Under the pieces are notes generated by a model, which made no database searches, was not told the origin of the DNA, and saw only the letters and a list, made by a program, of their open reading frames with translations. This document shows positions 25,160 through 37,758 of a DNA stretch of 64,000 bases, piece after piece (the first letter of the stretch is position 1; each line of letters starts with the position of its first letter). Position numbers and translations under genes: made by a program. Location of the stretch: NCBI RefSeq assembly GCF_014637725.1, contig NZ_BMFC01000001.1, positions 250,632 to 314,631 on the forward strand, given 5' to 3'. The stretch is from Marivita lacus (GTDB lineage: Bacteria; Pseudomonadota; Alphaproteobacteria; Rhodobacterales; Rhodobacteraceae).

Positions 25160-25758
25160 CAAATCTTGCCGGCGAGATGCAGCTCCAGGTCCTCGATCCG
25201 GTCCTGCCCCCAGAACCGCTCATCCGTGTCGGTGACATAGAACGGTGCGCCGAACACGCCGCGCGAAGCCGCTTCTTCGAGGTTGGCGGCATAGGTTTCG
25301 GCACCGCTGAGCAATCCGCTGTCGGCCAGCGACGGATCAAACCCCGCCTCTGTCAGCGCCGCGCGCACCACCTCGTCCTGGGCGATGTCCTTTTCCTCGG
25401 CCCAGACTGCGCGCAGGATTGCATGAGCAAGGATGCCGAGATCGCCGCCGCCCGCGTTTTGCGCTGCAATGATCGCATACGATGCCGGAGCCCCGTTGGT
25501 GGGCCAGAAGGCCGGTTTCAGGTTGAACGGCATTCCCAGTTTCTTCGACTGCCGCGTCAGTTCCTGCGCGCGCAATTCCATGCGGCTGGGATGCCGGTCC
25601 TTTGGGGGTGTGCCGCCTGTGCGGGCGAACAGCGCGACCACATCGAGGGGCTTGTAGGTGATGCTGGCACCGTGTTTGGCAGCCGCCTCTTCCAGTCGTG
25701 TGCCCGCAAGATACGCGTAAGGAGAGAGTGTGGAGAAAAAGTAATCAATATGGGCCAT
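25159..25758 (-). CDS. 2-hydroxychromene-2-carboxylate isomerase family protein (DsbA fold)
   Basis: A 199-residue kappa-class-GST/DsbA-fold protein. The start [19 protein letters not shown] has the glutathione-site S-P-Y of HCCA isomerases, and [19 protein letters not shown] with cis-Pro is typical of the C-terminus. HCCA isomerase acts in naphthalene breakdown, but most chromosomal homologues have other unknown glutathione-linked roles. No aromatic-degradation genes are nearby. Confidence 0.87.
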   Translation of the reverse strand: MAHIDYFFSTLSPYAYLAGTRLEEAAAKHGASITYKPLDVVALFARTGGTPPKDRHPSRMELRAQELTRQSKKLGMPFNLKPAFWPTNGAPASYAIIAAQNAGGGDLGILAHAILRAVWAEEKDIAQDEVVRAALTEAGFDPSLADSGLLSGAETYAANLEEAASRGVFGAPFYVTDTDERFWGQDRIEDLELHLAGKI

Positions 25759-25864
25759 TCGGGTGCTCCGTGCCTCTGTTGCTTTGCGCGACCGTAGGCC
25801 CATGCTAAGGCGAGCGCAACGTCACGAATCTGTCATAACCGACCGCCCAATGGAGCCTGCCGCC

Positions 25865-26875
25865 ATGCCCAGCATTGTTGAACCCAAACTGATTTCCGGC
25901 AATGCGAACATGCCACTTGCCAAGGCCATCGCGCGTCGCATGACCATGTATCGCGGCATGAGCGTCGGGCTGGTCGATGCCCGCGTCGAACGCTTCAACG
26001 ACCAGGAAATCTTTGTCGAGGTCTACGAGAACGTGCGCGGCGAGGACATGTTCATCATCCAGCCCACATCGAACCCGGCCAACGACAACCTGATGGAGTT
26101 GCTCATCATGTCGGACGCGCTGCGCCGGTCGTCTGCTGCACGCATCACCGCCGTAATCCCCTATTTCGGCTATGCCCGTCAGGACCGCCGGTCAAAGGCC
26201 CGTACGCCGATCACCGCCAAACTGGTCGCCAACATGATCGCCGAAGCCGGGATTGAGCGCGTTCTGACGATGGACCTGCACGCGGCGCAGATTCAGGGGT
26301 TCTTCGACATCCCGGTCGACAACCTCTATGCCTCGCCGATCTTCGCGCTCGATATCCTCGAGCAGTTCAAGGGCAACACGTCGGATATCATGGTGGTGTC
26401 GCCGGATGTCGGCGGCGTGGCCCGTGCGCGTGAACTCGCCAAGCGGATCAACGCGCCGCTGTCGATCGTGGACAAGCGCCGCGAGAAACCTGGCGAGATT
26501 GCCGAGATGACCGTGATCGGTGAGGTGGCCGGAAAGACATGCATCATCGTGGATGACATCTGCGACACGGCCGGAACGCTGTGCAAAGCCGCCGAAGTCC
26601 TGATGGAGCATGGTGCGACCGAGGTGCATTCCTACATCACGCATGGCGTTCTGTCGGGACCGGCGGTGGAGCGGATCACCAAATCGGTGATGAAATCGCT
26701 GGTGATCACCGACTCCATTCAGGCCACTGGAGCGGTGTCTGGCGCCACGAATATCCGGATCGTTCCAACGGCACCGATGTTCGCGCAGGCGATCCTGAAC
26801 ATCTGGAACGGCACATCGGTATCGTCGCTCTTCGAGACCGAAACGCTGGGCCCGATCTACGAGGGTATCCTGTAA
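25865..26875 (+). CDS. prs: Ribose-phosphate pyrophosphokinase
   Basis: Makes PRPP for purine, pyrimidine, histidine and tryptophan synthesis. It has 336 residues from ATG 25865 ([15 protein letters not shown]) with TGGAGCC upstream; further upstream start codons add no family sequence. Intact motifs are [27 protein letters not shown] (catalytic loop), [11 protein letters not shown] and the PRPP loop [11 protein letters not shown]. It stands alone on the plus strand, divergent from the isomerase gene. Confidence 0.96.
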   Translation: MPSIVEPKLISGNANMPLAKAIARRMTMYRGMSVGLVDARVERFNDQEIFVEVYENVRGEDMFIIQPTSNPANDNLMELLIMSDALRRSSAARITAVIPYFGYARQDRRSKARTPITAKLVANMIAEAGIERVLTMDLHAAQIQGFFDIPVDNLYASPIFALDILEQFKGNTSDIMVVSPDVGGVARARELAKRINAPLSIVDKRREKPGEIAEMTVIGEVAGKTCIIVDDICDTAGTLCKAAEVLMEHGATEVHSYITHGVLSGPAVERITKSVMKSLVITDSIQATGAVSGATNIRIVPTAPMFAQAILNIWNGTSVSSLFETETLGPIYEGIL

Positions 26876-26898
26876 GTCCAAACCAACACGCGAGATCG

Positions 26899-26916
26899 GG
26901 TGGGCCTGCGCCCACC
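26899..26916 (+). terminator. Possible terminator of prs
   Basis: GGTGGGC, loop CTGC, GCCCACC is a perfect 7-bp GC stem 23 bp after the prs stop codon, between convergent genes. Only TGTT follows, so it is a weak intrinsic terminator or needs Rho. Confidence 0.4.
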
Positions 26917-26951
26917 TGTTGCATGTCGGGTTCAAGCTTAGGATCCGGGCT

Positions 26952-27302
26952 TCAGATGACGTCCCAATCGTCGTCATGGATCACCGCGCCCATCGCCATC
27001 CACGAAATCCGAACCCGTGCGACGCGGGTGTCCAGCCAGGTGCGGAACACCGCGTCGAATCCGGTTTCCGTCACGTTCTCAGCGGCCAGATCTGCACGGA
27101 CATTGCGGGCGCTGTCCATATCCCAAAGCGTCAGAGACACGTGAACCATGGGCGGCACGGCAAAGGGCCGATCAAACGCGATCCACTGACTGCGCGCCCG
27201 CGAGCCTTCGCCGGTCCACATGTCGCCGCCTTCCTCGAAATCCGAGAACAGGTCAACCGAACCTTGTGCGACCCCAATGCGGGAGCTGTTGAAGATCTGC
27301 AT
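26952..27302 (-). CDS. H-type lectin domain protein
   Basis: A 116-residue protein consisting of one H-type lectin domain, the sugar-binding beta-sandwich of snail agglutinins and discoidin I. Features: the WIAFDRPFAVPPMVHVSL edge, DMDSARN, NVTETGFDAVFRTW and RVRISWMAMG, which fit the family. There is no signal peptide or anchor, so where it meets a glycan is unclear. It lies beyond the atp operon terminator and must have its own promoter. Confidence 0.8.
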   Translation of the reverse strand: MQIFNSSRIGVAQGSVDLFSDFEEGGDMWTGEGSRARSQWIAFDRPFAVPPMVHVSLTLWDMDSARNVRADLAAENVTETGFDAVFRTWLDTRVARVRISWMAMGAVIHDDDWDVI

Positions 27303-27357
27303 AGGAAAGCCCCATTGCGTCTGGCCGTTCTACCGCAAGGCGAAGGCGGGAAAAACG

Positions 27358-27386
27358 AAAAAAGCCCCGCATCCTCGCGGGGCTTT
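27358..27386 (-). terminator. Rho-independent terminator of the atp operon
   Basis: AAAGCCCCGC, 6-nt loop, GCGGGGCTTT followed by T-run on the minus strand (plus A-run 27358-27363). Perfect 10-bp stem 22 bp after the atpC stop codon. Confidence 0.92.
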
Positions 27387-27408
27387 CATTCTGGAAACGG
27401 ACGCGCTC

Positions 27409-27843
27409 TCAGAGCGACGGTTGTTTCGGTGACAGGCCGATATGCGTGCCCACGGCGACCATGTCAGCCAGCAGCTTGGCCGCGTCATCGACGGGACCCG
27501 TGTCGTTCTTGAAGGTTTCCTTGGTCTTGTTGTACGCGGCCTGCGCCTCGTCCACCATCGCCTCATAGGTGGCCTGGTCGACATCGGCCCTGGGAACTGC
27601 GCGTTCGGCAAGAACCGACAGGCTTTCACCGAGTTCGGCAAAGCCGCCTGTCACGACGAATTCCTCTATGCCCTTGTCCGTTTCGACCTTGAGAACACCG
27701 GGACGCAGCGTCGTGATGAGCGGCGCATGGTTCGGCATGGCGGTCATGTCGCCATCGGCACCCGGGATCTGCACAGATTTGACCTGCGCCGACATCAGGC
27801 TGCGCTCGGGGCTGACCAGATCGAATTGCATGGTCTCTGCCAT
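27409..27843 (-). CDS. atpC: ATP synthase F1 subunit epsilon
   Basis: Central-stalk subunit that couples rotation and inhibits hydrolysis; 144 residues. The N-terminal beta-sandwich has [38 protein letters not shown] (residues 7-44) and the VVTGGFAEL motif. The C-terminal helical part is short and alphaproteobacterial in style. AAAGGAGAT precedes the ATG. Two strong hairpins separate it from atpD. Confidence 0.95.
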   Translation of the reverse strand: MAETMQFDLVSPERSLMSAQVKSVQIPGADGDMTAMPNHAPLITTLRPGVLKVETDKGIEEFVVTGGFAELGESLSVLAERAVPRADVDQATYEAMVDEAQAAYNKTKETFKNDTGPVDDAAKLLADMVAVGTHIGLSPKQPSL

Positions 27844-27874
27844 GTGTGATCTCCTTTTGGGTGGTGCGCTCGTC

Positions 27875-27912
27875 TGCCCCTACGGGCACCCTCGCGAGGA
27901 AGCCCGCGAGGG
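27875..27912 (-). promoter_or_regulatory. Two GC hairpins in the atpD-atpC gap
   Basis: On the minus strand CCCTCGCG / CGCGAGGG (27912-27905 and 27896-27889, 8-nt loop) is followed at once by TGCCC / GGGCA (27888-27884 and 27879-27875, 4-nt loop). They stand 16 bp after the atpD stop and about 20 nt before the atpC ribosome-binding site. There is no U-run, so RNA processing, stability or translation control is more likely than termination. Confidence 0.6.
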
Positions 27913-27928
27913 CTGAAGAGCGCCCGGA

Positions 27929-30251
<2,323 letters not shown>

Positions 30252-30263
30252 TGCCTCGTCTCC

Positions 30264-31802
<1,539 letters not shown>

Positions 31803-32363
31803 TTATCCGACCTCTTTCATAGCATTTTGAAGGGAGTTGAGCTTGGAGCGGATCGACGTGTCGATCATCTTCGAGCCCACCTTAACGACAAGACCGCCGA
31901 TGAGGGATTCATCAACGGTCGCATTGATCTTGACGGCCTTGCCAACCTTCGCCGTCAGCGTGCTGGCAAGCTCTTTGGATTGTGCGGCGGTCAATTTGAC
32001 AGCGGACACGACATCCGCAGTCACTTCGCCTTTTTCTTCCGCGATCAGGTCGCGCAGACGGTTGATCATCTGCGGCAGGACGAACAGACGCCGCTTGGAC
32101 GCCATCAGCGCGAGGACGTTCTGCATCGTCTTTGTCAAACCCATCTTGGCGGCAACCGCTGTGATCGCATTCGATTGCGCATCACGGCTGTATACAGGCG
32201 AGTGGATCAAGTCGGTCAGGTCCGGGCTGCTGGCAAGTGCGGCCGACAGATCGTCGAGATTCTCTTCGAGCTTGTCGAGCTCTTTACCCTCTTTGGCGAG
32301 GTCGAAGACCGCCATGGCATAGCGATCCGCGATGCCAGAGGAAATGGATGCTGTTTCAGACAC
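31803..32363 (-). CDS. atpH: ATP synthase F1 subunit delta
   Basis: Peripheral-stalk subunit linking F1 to subunit b; 186 residues. The start is GTG 32363 (reads [20 protein letters not shown]) with GGAAGGG 5 bp upstream; the frame stays open further but the extra residues do not fit. The [16 protein letters not shown] and C-terminal [22 protein letters not shown] segments are typical. It is the first gene of an F1-only operon; the F0 genes lie elsewhere, as is usual in alphaproteobacteria. Confidence 0.95.
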   Translation of the reverse strand: MSETASISSGIADRYAMAVFDLAKEGKELDKLEENLDDLSAALASSPDLTDLIHSPVYSRDAQSNAITAVAAKMGLTKTMQNVLALMASKRRLFVLPQMINRLRDLIAEEKGEVTADVVSAVKLTAAQSKELASTLTAKVGKAVKINATVDESLIGGLVVKVGSKMIDTSIRSKLNSLQNAMKEVG

Positions 32364-32704
32364 GTCCACCCTTCCGCTATTCTGTCTCCGATCCCCCGAA
32401 TGCCGGTGGTCAGAGACGTTTTCAGTTTGGCAAATGCCGCAAGGCATAGAAATCAGCGCGGATGTAGCAGAGGCTTCCTCAACCGGCAACACGGTATGGT
32501 GATTTTGAAATCCGCCACATCCTTATTGTTTACAGTAGCTTAACCGTTAGTGCGACCTAATGCGCGCAAGAAAGTTGCATCTTTTCCGAGAGGATTGGTC
32601 ATGTTTGGCGATTCCTGTGCGCACAAAGCACCCGGTTCTGCCTGTTTTTGCATCTCCGAGCAGGTGCTGCATCTGCACAAAAAGCGGGCAGTGTGAAAAC
32701 ACTC
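32364..32704 (-). other. 341-bp intergenic region upstream of atpH
   Basis: It lies between the methyltransferase stop and the atpH start, both on the minus strand. It must hold the atp operon promoter, but I could not pick a convincing -35/-10 pair. Reading it on both strands I found no conserved-looking protein and no clear terminator. The stretch at 32620-32690 can fold (AGCACC...GGTGCT) but weakly. Confidence 0.5.
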
Positions 32705-33493
32705 TCAGGATTTTCGGGAGTCAAATGCCGTCGTCTTGCCCTGAACCCGCGCTCTCGCCGGTTTTGCCGATGGCGTCGGAACGAGGCTGCCCAGAGGTTT
32801 GAGGATGCGGCTTTCCGCCCGCGTGCCTCTTGGCGTCGGGTTGGTCTTGGTCACCTCGACCATCAGCACCCCGCCTGCGATCAGCGCCGACACGCTGCGC
32901 CCCATCTTTTCCCAGAATGGTCCTGTCTTCATCCAGAACCGTCGGGTCGAGGGCGGCTGATACAGCACCGCCGTATGCCGCTGCGGTGCAAAGTTGTGCG
33001 CCTTCAGCTGCGCCTCGAGCTGGCCCATCGAATAGGGTCGCCCAAAGCCGAACGGTGTCGCATCGGAGCGCGCCCAAAGCCCCGAACGGTTGGGCACGAT
33101 GAAGAGCGCCTTGCCCCCCGGACCAAGAACCCGCCAACATTCTTCCAAAAGCGCCGATGGCCGTTCAGAGGTTTCCAGACCGTGCATCAGGATCAGCTTG
33201 TCAAAACGGCCATTCTCGATCGGCCAAAGCGTTTCTTCGCAAAGCACGGACACATTTGGCAGACCTGCGGGCCAAGGCATCACGCCCTGCTGCGCGGGCA
33301 TCAAGCCGATGACGCGTCGCGCATCTGCCAGATAGGGCCGCAGCAAGGGTGCGGCGAACCCGAAACCGCCGACCGATTGCTGCTTGGCCTCGGGCCAGAA
33401 GGTCGTCACCTGGTCCCGCACCACGCGCTGCGCCACCCGACCGATCGCACTGCGATAGTAGAAGCTGTGCAGTCGATGAACGTCGAGATGCAT
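32705..33493 (-). CDS. SAM-dependent methyltransferase (class I)
   Basis: A 262-residue protein with a methyltransferase fold of type 11: a modified SAM region ([24 protein letters not shown]), [39 protein letters not shown], and a C-terminal tail with basic residues. ATG 33493 has GGAGG 5 bp upstream. In related genomes this gene is divergent from gloB, as here. The substrate is not known; the weak glycine motif (no GxGxG) is worth noting. Confidence 0.82.
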   Translation of the reverse strand: MHLDVHRLHSFYYRSAIGRVAQRVVRDQVTTFWPEAKQQSVGGFGFAAPLLRPYLADARRVIGLMPAQQGVMPWPAGLPNVSVLCEETLWPIENGRFDKLILMHGLETSERPSALLEECWRVLGPGGKALFIVPNRSGLWARSDATPFGFGRPYSMGQLEAQLKAHNFAPQRHTAVLYQPPSTRRFWMKTGPFWEKMGRSVSALIAGGVLMVEVTKTNPTPRGTRAESRILKPLGSLVPTPSAKPARARVQGKTTAFDSRKS

Positions 33494-33555
33494 TTGGGCC
33501 TCCGAAACTTTTGGCCTAGATTGACCCAAGTGTAACCACCACGGAAAGAAACGCC

Positions 33556-34323
33556 ATGCCCCTTGAACTTGTCACCTTGCCCGCGCTGTCGGACAATTAC
33601 ACCTTTCTTCTTCATGACAGTGACAGCGGCGCAACGGCGTGTATCGATGTGCCCGACGCGGCACCCATTCTGGCCGAACTCGACAGGCGCGGCTGGGCGT
33701 TGACCGAGATCTGGCTGACCCATCATCACCATGACCATATCGGCGGGGTCGAGGATCTGCTCAAGAAACACGATGCAAAGATCACCGGTGCGGCTGCGGA
33801 CAGGCACCGTCTGCCCCCCCTCAACCGCGAGGTGGCCGAGGGTGACGCGTTCGAATTCGGTGGCGAGACAGTGGATGTTCTGGATGTGTCCGGCCACACC
33901 ATCGGGCATATCGCATTCGTCGTTCCGGCCTCAGGCTATGCCTTTACTGCCGACAGCCTCATGGCGCTTGGGTGCGGACGTCTGTTCGAAGGCACGGCGG
34001 CGCAGATGTGGAACAGCTTGCAAAAGCTGGCCGCGCTCGATCCCGAAACCCTGATTTGTTCGGGCCACGAATACACCCAGGCCAACGCCCGCTTCGCAAT
34101 CAGCATCGACCCCGACAATCCCGACTTGAAAGCGCGGATAGAGAGTATAAGTTCATTGCGTGAAAGCAACGAACCAACAGTTCCGAGCAAACTCTCCGAA
34201 GAAGTGGCAACCAATCCGTTCTTGCGCGCCGCTGATCCCGCGATCCAAGCCCATCTGGACATGATCGGTGAAGATCCGGTCGACGTATTCGCCGAAATTC
34301 GAGCCCGCAAGGATCGCTTCTGA
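33556..34323 (+). CDS. gloB: Hydroxyacylglutathione hydrolase (glyoxalase II)
   Basis: Splits S-lactoylglutathione to D-lactate and glutathione in methylglyoxal detoxification. The 255 residues have the metallo-beta-lactamase metal motif [10 protein letters not shown], then GHTIGH, the bridging D in [17 protein letters not shown] and the [10 protein letters not shown] ligand. The C-terminal [10 protein letters not shown]...[17 protein letters not shown] is the glutathione-binding part. It starts 63 bp from the divergent methyltransferase gene. Confidence 0.96.
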   Translation: MPLELVTLPALSDNYTFLLHDSDSGATACIDVPDAAPILAELDRRGWALTEIWLTHHHHDHIGGVEDLLKKHDAKITGAAADRHRLPPLNREVAEGDAFEFGGETVDVLDVSGHTIGHIAFVVPASGYAFTADSLMALGCGRLFEGTAAQMWNSLQKLAALDPETLICSGHEYTQANARFAISIDPDNPDLKARIESISSLRESNEPTVPSKLSEEVATNPFLRAADPAIQAHLDMIGEDPVDVFAEIRARKDRF

Positions 34324-34431
34324 GGCAAATTCACAAGAACTTGTGGGCAATCGCGCATGTGTACCCTGTCAAGACGAAGAAAAAACTTGAAGGTTTGCAA
34401 GTAACGACCACAGTTTAAGACTAAGATGACA

Positions 34432-34456
34432 GTTGTGTCGTACCCCGCGATACAAC
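34432..34456 (+). promoter_or_regulatory. Hairpin in the clpA 5' leader
   Basis: GTTGTGTCG and CGATACAAC pair over 9 bp (one G-U) around the loop TACCCCG. It lies 9 nt before the clpA Shine-Dalgarno AAGGAG. Upstream at 34332-34345 a second inverted repeat CACAAG-AA-CTTGTG follows gloB. Both could affect clpA expression; nothing shows how. Confidence 0.4.
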
Positions 34457-34480
34457 ACACAAAAGAAGGAGCACTCAACC

Positions 34481-36805
34481 GTGCCTTCATTTTCGAATAC
34501 CCTTGAGCAGGCAATCCACTCGGCTTTGGCGCTGGCCAATTCGAGGTCACATGAGTTCGCAACGCTGGAGCATCTGCTGCTGGCGCTGATCGACGAACCC
34601 GACGCGGTTCGCGTGATGAAAGCGTGCTCGGTCGACACAGAGGAACTGCGCACGACGCTTGTCGATTACATCGATGACGATCTGTCCAACCTCGTGACCG
34701 ACATCGAAGGCTCCGAGGCGGTTCCGACCGCCGCGTTCCAGCGCGTCATCCAGCGCGCCGCGATCCACGTCCAAAGCTCGGGCCGCAGCGAAGTGACCGG
34801 CGCCAATGTGCTGGTCGCCATCTTTGCCGAACGCGAATCGAACGCCGCCTATTTCCTGCAGGATCAGGACATGACCCGTTACGATGCGGTCAACTTCATC
34901 GCACATGGCGTTGCCAAGAACCCGGCTTATGGCGAAAGCCGCCCGGTCACTGGTGCCTCGGAAAACGAGGAAGAACCGCAGACGCAGGAACCGCAGGGCG
35001 AACAGAAGGAATCGGCGCTCGCCAAGTATTGCGTCGACCTGAACAAGAAGTCGCGCAAGGGCGATATCGACCCCCTGATCGGCCGCGACTCCGAAGTCGA
35101 ACGCTGCATCCAGGTGCTCTGCCGCCGCCGCAAGAACAACCCGCTTCTTGTGGGGGATCCCGGTGTTGGCAAGACGGCGATCGCCGAAGGTCTGGCCCGC
35201 AAGATCGTGTCGGGCGAAACGCCAGAGGTTCTGTCCAAGACCACGATCTACTCGCTCGACATGGGTGCTCTGCTGGCAGGCACCCGCTATCGTGGCGACT
35301 TCGAAGAGCGTCTCAAGGCCGTCATGACGGAACTCGAAGACCACGACGATGCCGTCTTGTTCATCGACGAAATCCACACTGTGATCGGTGCGGGTGCCAC
35401 ATCTGGCGGCGCCATGGATGCCTCCAACCTGCTGAAGCCCGCGCTTCAGGGCGGCAAACTGCGCTGCATGGGCTCCACCACCTACAAGGAATTCCGTCAG
35501 CACTTCGAAAAGGATCGCGCACTCAGCCGCAGGTTCCAGAAGATTGACGTGAACGAACCTTCGGTCGAAGACACGATCAAGATCCTCAAGGGCCTCAAGC
35601 CCTATTTCGAGGAACATCATGGCGTGAAATACACGGCCGAAGCGATCAAGACCGCTGTGGAACTGTCGGCACGCTACATCAACGATCGCAAGCTGCCCGA
35701 CAAGGCCATCGATGTGATCGATGAGGCCGGCGCGGCACAGCACTTGCTCGCGGAATCGAAGCGGCGCAAGTCGCTGGGTGCCAAGGAGATCGAGGCCGTT
35801 GTCGCCAAGATCGCCCGCATTCCGCCAAAGAACGTGTCCAAGGACGACACCGAACTGCTCAAGGATCTCGAGGCCAGCCTCAAGCGCGTGGTGTTCGGTC
35901 AGGATGCCGCCATCGAGGCGCTGTCATCGGCGATCAAGCTGGCACGCGCCGGTCTGCGGGAACCGGAAAAGCCCATCGGCAACTACCTTTTCGCCGGACC
36001 GACCGGTGTGGGTAAAACCGAAGTGGCGAAACAGCTGGCGGATACTCTGGGTGTGGAACTGCTGCGCTTCGACATGTCCGAATACATGGAGAAGCACGCG
36101 GTCAGCCGTCTGATCGGTGCGCCTCCGGGGTATGTCGGGTTCGACCAGGGTGGTCAGCTGACCGATGGTGTGGACCAGCATCCGCATTGCGTGTTGCTGC
36201 TTGACGAGATGGAAAAGGCGCACCCGGATGTCTACAACATCCTGTTGCAGGTCATGGATCACGGGTCGCTGACCGATCACAACGGTCGCACTGTCAACTT
36301 CCGTAACGTGATCCTGATCATGACGTCCAACGCGGGTGCCTCGGAACAGGCGAAGGCGGCCATCGGCTTTGGCCGCGACCGTCGCGAGGGCGAGGATACG
36401 GCGGCGATCGAACGCACGTTCACGCCGGAATTCCGCAACCGTCTGGATGCGGTGATTTCCTTTGCGCCGCTGCCGAAGTCCACGATCCTGCAAGTGGTCG
36501 AAAAGTTCGTGCTTCAGCTCGAAGCACAGCTGATGGATCGCAACGTGACCATCGAACTGACCAAGCCTGCGGCCGAATGGCTCGCCGACAAGGGTTACGA
36601 CGACAAGATGGGCGCGCGCCCCTTGGGTCGCGTGATCCAGGAGCACATCAAGAAGCCGCTCGCGGAAGAACTGCTTTTCGGCAAACTGGCAAAGGGTGGC
36701 GTCGTCCGTGTTTCGGTCGAGGACGGCAAGCTGCTCCTGGAAACGGCCGGGCCGGACAATCCGCGCCTGTCGAGCAAGAAACCCCCGCTTTTGACGGCGG
36801 AGTGA
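34481..36805 (+). CDS. clpA: ATP-dependent Clp protease ATP-binding subunit ClpA
   Basis: Unfoldase that feeds proteins into ClpP. It has 774 residues from GTG 34481 (reads VPSFSNTLEQAIHSALALAN) behind AAGGAG; an upstream in-frame ATG at 34433 adds non-family residues. The N-domain binds the ClpS adaptor. AAA module 1 has Walker A GDPGVGKTA and VLFIDEIH; module 2 has GPTGVGKTE and VLLLDEMEKAHPD. The ClpP-docking loop is IGF (AAIGFGRDRREGED), where E. coli has IGL. No clpS is next to it. The M23 peptidase gene starts inside its stop codon. Confidence 0.96.
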   Translation: MPSFSNTLEQAIHSALALANSRSHEFATLEHLLLALIDEPDAVRVMKACSVDTEELRTTLVDYIDDDLSNLVTDIEGSEAVPTAAFQRVIQRAAIHVQSSGRSEVTGANVLVAIFAERESNAAYFLQDQDMTRYDAVNFIAHGVAKNPAYGESRPVTGASENEEEPQTQEPQGEQKESALAKYCVDLNKKSRKGDIDPLIGRDSEVERCIQVLCRRRKNNPLLVGDPGVGKTAIAEGLARKIVSGETPEVLSKTTIYSLDMGALLAGTRYRGDFEERLKAVMTELEDHDDAVLFIDEIHTVIGAGATSGGAMDASNLLKPALQGGKLRCMGSTTYKEFRQHFEKDRALSRRFQKIDVNEPSVEDTIKILKGLKPYFEEHHGVKYTAEAIKTAVELSARYINDRKLPDKAIDVIDEAGAAQHLLAESKRRKSLGAKEIEAVVAKIARIPPKNVSKDDTELLKDLEASLKRVVFGQDAAIEALSSAIKLARAGLREPEKPIGNYLFAGPTGVGKTEVAKQLADTLGVELLRFDMSEYMEKHAVSRLIGAPPGYVGFDQGGQLTDGVDQHPHCVLLLDEMEKAHPDVYNILLQVMDHGSLTDHNGRTVNFRNVILIMTSNAGASEQAKAAIGFGRDRREGEDTAAIERTFTPEFRNRLDAVISFAPLPKSTILQVVEKFVLQLEAQLMDRNVTIELTKPAAEWLADKGYDDKMGARPLGRVIQEHIKKPLAEELLFGKLAKGGVVRVSVEDGKLLLETAGPDNPRLSSKKPPLLTAE

Positions 36806-37755
36806 TCCGCAGCGTCATCGCACTGATCATCACGTCCGCCACACCTGCTGTGGCGGACGTTTCCTTTTTGAGCATGCCGCTGGACTGCGTGTTGGGCGAA
36901 ACCTGCGTGATCGAGGATTACCCGGATGTTGACCCGACCGGGGGAGCGTCCGATTTCCATTGCGGCCTCAAGACAAGGGATGGGCACAGCGGCACCGATT
37001 TTGCCTTGCTCAGCTTTGACCAGATGGACACCGGCGTGCGCGTGATCGCCGCAGCCGATGGCCGGGTCGAGGCGATCCGCAACACCCGCCCGGACCAGCC
37101 ATACATCCTCGGAACCGATCTGAACGGCCAGGAATGCGGCAACGCGGTCAGGATCGACCACGGCAACGGCTACCAGTCCGTTTATTGCCACATGAAGCTC
37201 GGATCGGTGCGCGTCACCCCCGGTCAGCGCGTTCTCAGAGGTCAAATTCTGGGCGAGGTCGGGCTTAGCGGCCTGACCAATTATCCGCATCTGCACCTGA
37301 CGATCACCCGCGGGGTCGAGGTCATAGACCCGTTTGCCCCCGAACAGGACAACGCGTGCAGCATCCCGGTCGACACGCTCTGGCTCGACACGCCAAAATA
37401 CACAGACGCCGGATTGTTCACCGTTGGCATGTCGGATGCGGTTCCCGAACTGAGCGCGGTGCAATCCGGCGCTGCACGTCGGACCACTTTGTCCCCACAA
37501 GACTCGATGGTGCTTTATGCCCACGCCTTTCATGGCAATCGCTATGACAGGATCGAAATGACCCTGACTGGCCCGGATGGTTCGGTTTTTGAGCATACCG
37601 CACGGATTGACACGGATCAGGCGCAGGCGATGCGTGCTTACGGTCTGCGCGCGCCAGTGACCGGATGGGCCAAGGGCGACTATCGGGGCTACGTTCGGAT
37701 GATCCGGGGCAACGAGATCATTGCCGTGCGCCATGCCGACGTGACGGTCGAATAG
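36802..37755 (+). CDS. M23-family metallopeptidase (exported)
   Basis: Probable peptidoglycan endopeptidase or inactive relative. It has 317 residues from GTG 36802 (GTGA overlap with clpA). The signal peptide is VIRSVIALIITSATPAVA|DVSF. The LytM domain has HSGTDFALL (H-x3-D, first metal ligands), the HGNGYQSVYCHM strand and HLHLTI (third ligand). A C-terminal beta-rich region of about 110 residues follows. Two or three cysteine pairs suggest disulfides in the periplasm. Coupling to a cytoplasmic protease gene is unusual but probably only positional. Confidence 0.85.
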   Translation: MIRSVIALIITSATPAVADVSFLSMPLDCVLGETCVIEDYPDVDPTGGASDFHCGLKTRDGHSGTDFALLSFDQMDTGVRVIAAADGRVEAIRNTRPDQPYILGTDLNGQECGNAVRIDHGNGYQSVYCHMKLGSVRVTPGQRVLRGQILGEVGLSGLTNYPHLHLTITRGVEVIDPFAPEQDNACSIPVDTLWLDTPKYTDAGLFTVGMSDAVPELSAVQSGAARRTTLSPQDSMVLYAHAFHGNRYDRIEMTLTGPDGSVFEHTARIDTDQAQAMRAYGLRAPVTGWAKGDYRGYVRMIRGNEIIAVRHADVTVE

Positions 37756-37758
37756 CGC

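Noticed and set aside
34386-34391. CTTGAA as a heat-shock (RpoH) -35 box for clpA
   Set aside because: No CCATAT-like -10 element is found at the right spacing, so a heat-shock promoter cannot be claimed.
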